Assembly: GCA_934754855.1 (NCBI GenBank) | Contig: CAKVJR010000086.1 | Location: forward strand, 1 to 7,198 | DNA: 7,198 bases | Reading direction: 5' to 3' | DNA from: an uncultured Candidatus Melainabacteria bacterium | Lineage (GTDB): Bacteria; Cyanobacteriota; Vampirovibrionia; Gastranaerophilales; Gastranaerophilaceae | Shown: in pieces, positions 4,368 to 7,198 of the stretch | How positions within the stretch are numbered: the first letter of the stretch is position 1 | How the letters are laid out: the number at the start of each line of letters is the position of its first letter | The notes under the pieces: model-generated | What the model saw: only the letters and a program-made list of their open reading frames with translations | Databases searched by the model: none | What the model was told of the DNA's origin: nothing | Program-made: the position numbers and the translations under genes

Positions 4368-6236
4368 ATGATAAAAACACTAATGAAATTTATATTAATA
4401 ATAGTTTGTCTTTGTTTACAGACGGTTTATGCGTCCGTAATCAAGGTTAATGACGTTGTTTTTGACAGTTCGGACAGTGTTATTTTTATATCAACAAGCA
4501 ACACGTCTGAAAATAGCGTAAAAATAAGAAAAGGCTTTTTGCAAAACCCTGACAGAATGTTTTTCGATATTGAAAATGCGGTTTTGACAAGGCAGCAAGG
4601 CTCTTTTGATTTTACATACGGAAAGTTGTCCAACTTAAAAATTTCACAATTTTCGACAAATCCATATACCGTGCGGGTTGTAATGACTTACACTTCAAAA
4701 TTGAAACCCGAAGATGTAAAAATTATGACTGTCGGCGGAAGTATCATTGTCAAATTGCAGAATTTCAAGCACTCACAGGATTTTATGACTCCTGTTTATC
4801 GGGAAGTCCGCTCGGATTCTTATGATTATTTTGAAAAGGTTAAGGTTAATGAGTCAATTGTCGTAAAGCAGCCTGCTGCACCGACAACGACCGAAAACGG
4901 TGAAACTGTCGCTCCCAAGAGTGAGCCGGTCAGAATTAATCAGCCGCTTTATGAGTCGAAATTGCGTTCGAGATATTTTATTTCAAACGTATATTCTAAA
5001 AATGGTGCGTTATTGCTTGCGGGAACAGGGATTTATAATTTTGAAAAACCGTTCTATCTTTCTCCCGCTGCTGGTTCGACTTATCAGAGAGTGGTTTTTG
5101 ATATCCCGAATGCCGTTCTTGCTGCGAAGTTAAGAAACAAAGTTTTTCAGTTAAGTCCGAATGAATCCGTTAAGATAGGGCAGTTTGAGCCGACAAAGGT
5201 CAGACTTGTTATAACTTCGCCAAATCCAGAGAAATATCTTGCGATTTGCGGAAATGATTTGCAGAATGTATTGATTGCAAGAGAGGATAAACTCGGCGGA
5301 CTTCATTTGTTCCCCAACACATCGAGCCTTGTTTCGGCAAGTTTGGTTGCAAAAAAGGAAAATCAAAAAGATGTCGATAGATTTACGCTTTCTTTCAGCG
5401 ACCCGATTGTCTATTCGATAAAGCGTCACAGCAGTTCTGTTGATTTGATTTTGTACAATGTTAATGTTGATAATGTTCCTGCTCTTGCGAAGAAATTTCA
5501 GGTAGGACATATTGAAGGTGTTGTTGTTAAAAAAATCAGTGCAATCGGTGTAAAAGTAACCATTCCGTTAAATCAAAAATCTACATTGGATTGTATGGAA
5601 AATTTGAATGCCACAAAGTTGGTCTTCACGGTAAAAAGTCCTCAGAAACAAACGGTTGTTGTTGCTCAAACGAAAAACGATTTTCACGGTCGGGTTATTG
5701 TTCTTGACCCCGGACATGGCGGTTATGACCCCGGTGCAATGAGAAACAATGTTATGGAAAAGAATATCACCATGAGCATTGCAAAATTAATCGAAAGAAA
5801 CCTTAAAGCCCAAGGTGCAACCGTTATTATGACAAGAACTGACGACAAGTTCGTTTCTCTCGAGGACAGAGTCGTTATTTCAAATAACAAAAAGCCTGAT
5901 ATTTTTGTCAGCGTCCACATTAATTCAAGTGAAAATGCGTCTGCTCACGGTATTGAAACGCACTATTTCAAAGATGACAGTTTGGAACTTGCAAAGTCTA
6001 TCCATAAATCGATGGCGACGGAAATTGAGGAAACGGACAGAGGTATTTTGAAATCGAGATTTTATGTTATCAGACATACAAATCAACCGTCCGTATTGCT
6101 TGAATTGGGCTTTATTTCAAATGATGATGAACGCAACCTCTTACTGTTGCCTCAACAACAGGAAAAATTCGCAAAAGCGATTGTTGACGGCATAAATAAC
6201 TATTTTGAAAATAAAAAGAAAACAGGAACAAAGTAA
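4368..6236 (+). CDS. Secreted N-acetylmuramoyl-L-alanine amidase with AMIN repeats (Amidase_3)
   Basis: From the preferred ATG the product is 622 aa. An upstream in-frame ATG at 4350 would add 6 residues but lies inside the promoter; a third ATG at 4383 is also possible. No start has a Shine-Dalgarno. A signal peptide (MIKTLMK, then a hydrophobic core FILIIVCLCLQ) ends at VYA before Ser23. AMIN-type beta-rich wall-binding domains lie at about 25-131 and 200-306, with a weaker third copy at about 319-424. A Pro/Thr/Lys-rich linker sits at about 165-190. The zinc amidase domain is at about 442-611: His450 in LDPGHGGYDPGA, Glu464, His517 in SVHIN and catalytic Glu579 in LLELGFISN. By family knowledge it cuts the bond between MurNAc and L-Ala of the stem peptide in the periplasm, in cell separation or wall remodelling. 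Only 62 residues separate His517 from Glu579, so the autoinhibitory helix insertion of E. coli AmiB/AmiC is apparently absent. Its stop abuts the murI ATG. Confidence 0.92.
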   Translation: MIKTLMKFILIIVCLCLQTVYASVIKVNDVVFDSSDSVIFISTSNTSENSVKIRKGFLQNPDRMFFDIENAVLTRQQGSFDFTYGKLSNLKISQFSTNPYTVRVVMTYTSKLKPEDVKIMTVGGSIIVKLQNFKHSQDFMTPVYREVRSDSYDYFEKVKVNESIVVKQPAAPTTTENGETVAPKSEPVRINQPLYESKLRSRYFISNVYSKNGALLLAGTGIYNFEKPFYLSPAAGSTYQRVVFDIPNAVLAAKLRNKVFQLSPNESVKIGQFEPTKVRLVITSPNPEKYLAICGNDLQNVLIAREDKLGGLHLFPNTSSLVSASLVAKKENQKDVDRFTLSFSDPIVYSIKRHSSSVDLILYNVNVDNVPALAKKFQVGHIEGVVVKKISAIGVKVTIPLNQKSTLDCMENLNATKLVFTVKSPQKQTVVVAQTKNDFHGRVIVLDPGHGGYDPGAMRNNVMEKNITMSIAKLIERNLKAQGATVIMTRTDDKFVSLEDRVVISNNKKPDIFVSVHINSSENASAHGIETHYFKDDSLELAKSIHKSMATEIEETDRGILKSRFYVIRHTNQPSVLLELGFISNDDERNLLLLPQQQEKFAKAIVDGINNYFENKKKTGTK

Positions 6237-7025
6237 ATGGATAATCGTCCAATAGGTGTATATGACTCGGGAATAGGAGGTTTGACCGTATTTTCAAAGT
6301 TGGTCAAATTATTGCCTGATGAAAATTATCTCTATTTCGGAGATACGGCTAACATTCCGTATGGAACGAAATCTCGGGAAGAATTGCTCACAATTACGCA
6401 TAAAATTATGAATTTCTTTAAGGAACAAAATGTCAAAGCGGTCGTTATGGCGTGTAATACAACGTCGGCGGTTGCTTATGATACTTTGAAAGAAGATTAT
6501 GATTTTACGCTCTATCCCGTCATTCAAACGGCTTGTCGGGTCATTGCGGAGATGGACGTTAAAAAAATCGGTACTCTCTCGACTGAAGCGACTGCAAATT
6601 CTCATGCTTACAAAAATCAACTTTTGAAATATAACCCCAATCTTGAGGTTTTTGAGCATGGTTGTTCGGGAAGATGGGTTGAAATGGTGGAAAATCAATC
6701 TCAAAGTGCAAAAGAAAATGAGCCGATTTTGAGGAAGCATTTGAATGCCGTGCTTGAAAATAATGTTGATAAAATTATTTTGGGCTGCACTCATTATCCT
6801 TATCTCAGAAACATTTTGAGCGATTTTGTCGGAGAGGATATTTTTATTGATCCTGCCGAATATTTTGTAAAATATATTGTTCAAGATTTGAAAAATTGTG
6901 ATAAAATTGCAAATAAAAAGGATTATGAACCGAAATTCTTTGTAAGTTCAAATCCTGAAAAATTTAAGAATTCTTCAGAAATTTTCTACAAACTTGAAGA
7001 ATTGCCCACACTGATTAAGCGTTAA
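6237..7025 (+). CDS. murI: Glutamate racemase
   Basis: This is a full-length 262-aa MurI. It interconverts L- and D-glutamate without a cofactor and supplies D-Glu for the MurD step of peptidoglycan precursor synthesis in the cytoplasm. Visible motifs are GVYDSGIGGLTV with Asp10/Ser11, FGDTANIPYGTKS (35-46), the first catalytic Cys73 in MACNTTSA, IGTLSTEATANSHAY (111-125), and the second catalytic Cys184 with His186 in GCTHYPYL. The start codon follows the amidase stop directly (TAA then ATG). AGGA at 6224-6227, inside the amidase coding end, is the ribosome binding site with 9-nt spacing. This arrangement implies co-transcription and probable translational coupling. There is no terminator before the next gene. 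All catalytic residues are present, so the enzyme should be active. Confidence 0.96.
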   Translation: MDNRPIGVYDSGIGGLTVFSKLVKLLPDENYLYFGDTANIPYGTKSREELLTITHKIMNFFKEQNVKAVVMACNTTSAVAYDTLKEDYDFTLYPVIQTACRVIAEMDVKKIGTLSTEATANSHAYKNQLLKYNPNLEVFEHGCSGRWVEMVENQSQSAKENEPILRKHLNAVLENNVDKIILGCTHYPYLRNILSDFVGEDIFIDPAEYFVKYIVQDLKNCDKIANKKDYEPKFFVSSNPEKFKNSSEIFYKLEELPTLIKR

Positions 7026-7033
7026 CAATTCAA

Positions 7034-7039
7034 AAGGAG
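7034..7039 (+). promoter_or_regulatory. Shine-Dalgarno of the 3'-terminal partial gene
   Basis: AAGGAG, within AAAAGGAGT, sits 6 nt before the ATG at 7046. It falls in the 20-bp gap after murI and decides this start. Confidence 0.8.
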
Positions 7040-7045
7040 TTTTTG

Positions 7046-7198
7046 ATGAAAAAAATATTTTATACAATGGTTTTATTGTTTATGACGGCACTTTCTGTTT
7101 GTGCTGAAACGTTTACGGGGATTGCGGTTTTCCCTTTTTCAACGGATAATCCGACAACAACATTTACGGTAAAAATGAACCAACCGATTGTAATTAAC
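7046..7198 (+). CDS. N-terminal 51 residues of a secreted protein (3' end outside the window)
   Basis: The frame is open from an ATG with a strong Shine-Dalgarno to the window edge. It starts with a typical signal peptide: basic MKK, a hydrophobic core (IFYTMVLLFMTALSV) and a probable cleavage after CA, before ETFTG. A Cys is present at position 19, but the residue before it is Val, so a lipobox is unlikely. The visible mature part (ETFTGIAVFPFS, then a Thr-rich stretch and FTVKMNQPIVIN) looks beta-rich and extracytoplasmic. It is too short to name a family. It lies 20 bp after murI with no terminator between, so it is probably the third gene of the amidase-murI operon and may also act at the cell envelope. 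Confidence 0.85.
   Translation, partial: MKKIFYTMVLLFMTALSVCAETFTGIAVFPFSTDNPTTTFTVKMNQPIVIN

Noticed and set aside
5151..5510. Minus-strand open frame of 119 codons inside the amidase gene
   Set aside because: It is antisense to the second and third AMIN-like regions, with no start signals or recognisable motif.
6309..6884. Minus-strand open frame of 191 codons inside murI
   Set aside because: It is antisense to a complete MurI with both catalytic cysteines. It is rich in Ile/Phe/Arg with no family resemblance, and is a reading-frame shadow.
1..7198. CRISPR array, tRNA/rRNA genes, insertion sequences, attachment sites
   Set aside because: I looked for spaced direct repeats, tRNA-like cloverleaf ends, transposase motifs and terminal inverted repeats, and saw none.

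Overview
The window is compact, AT-rich bacterial chromosome. It is not obviously mobile or accessory: I see no transposase, integrase, CRISPR array, tRNA or rRNA. The gene set (bS21, a class II tRNA nucleotidyltransferase, a CheA-type hybrid kinase, an AMIN-domain cell-wall amidase, glutamate racemase) points to a diderm-like bacterium with peptidoglycan. An amidase with repeated AMIN domains, low GC and AAA/GAA/TTT-rich codon use would fit a non-photosynthetic cyanobacterial relative (Vampirovibrionia/Melainabacteria, e.g. gut Gastranaerophilales). That placement is inference from gene content and composition, not something the sequence proves.

Layout. (1) Positions 2-474, plus strand: the 3' end of an unrecognised gene closed by a strong terminator, then a monocistronic rpsU (57 aa, bS21) with its own promoter and very strong Shine-Dalgarno. 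(2) Positions 536-3842, minus strand: a two-gene unit, cca followed after 31 bp by a 687-aa CheA-like hybrid kinase. It converges on rpsU across a 61-bp gap holding one hairpin that can terminate transcription from both sides. (3) Positions 3843-3980: a divergent intergenic region. (4) Positions 3981-4313, plus strand: an 89-aa gene I do not recognise, with its own terminator. (5) Positions 4333-7198, plus strand: a cell-envelope operon. A secreted AMIN/Amidase_3 N-acetylmuramoyl-L-alanine amidase is followed with zero intergenic bases by murI, then after 20 bp by the first 51 codons of another secreted protein. The amidase cleaves peptidoglycan, and MurI supplies D-glutamate for its synthesis, so this unit couples wall turnover to precursor supply.

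The points most worth a second look are these. The CheA-like kinase has Hpt, dimerisation, ATPase and receiver parts but no room for the CheW-like P5 domain that normally docks CheA to receptors. Both cca and the amidase gene have a good promoter -10 element exactly 6 bp before an ATG, so both look leaderless; for the amidase this also moves the start 18 bp downstream of the longest open frame. Small dyads overlap the promoter elements of the amidase gene and lie in the cca/kinase gap. The 89-aa protein is an apparently independent transcription unit of unknown function. I did not find a clear multi-gene novel system.
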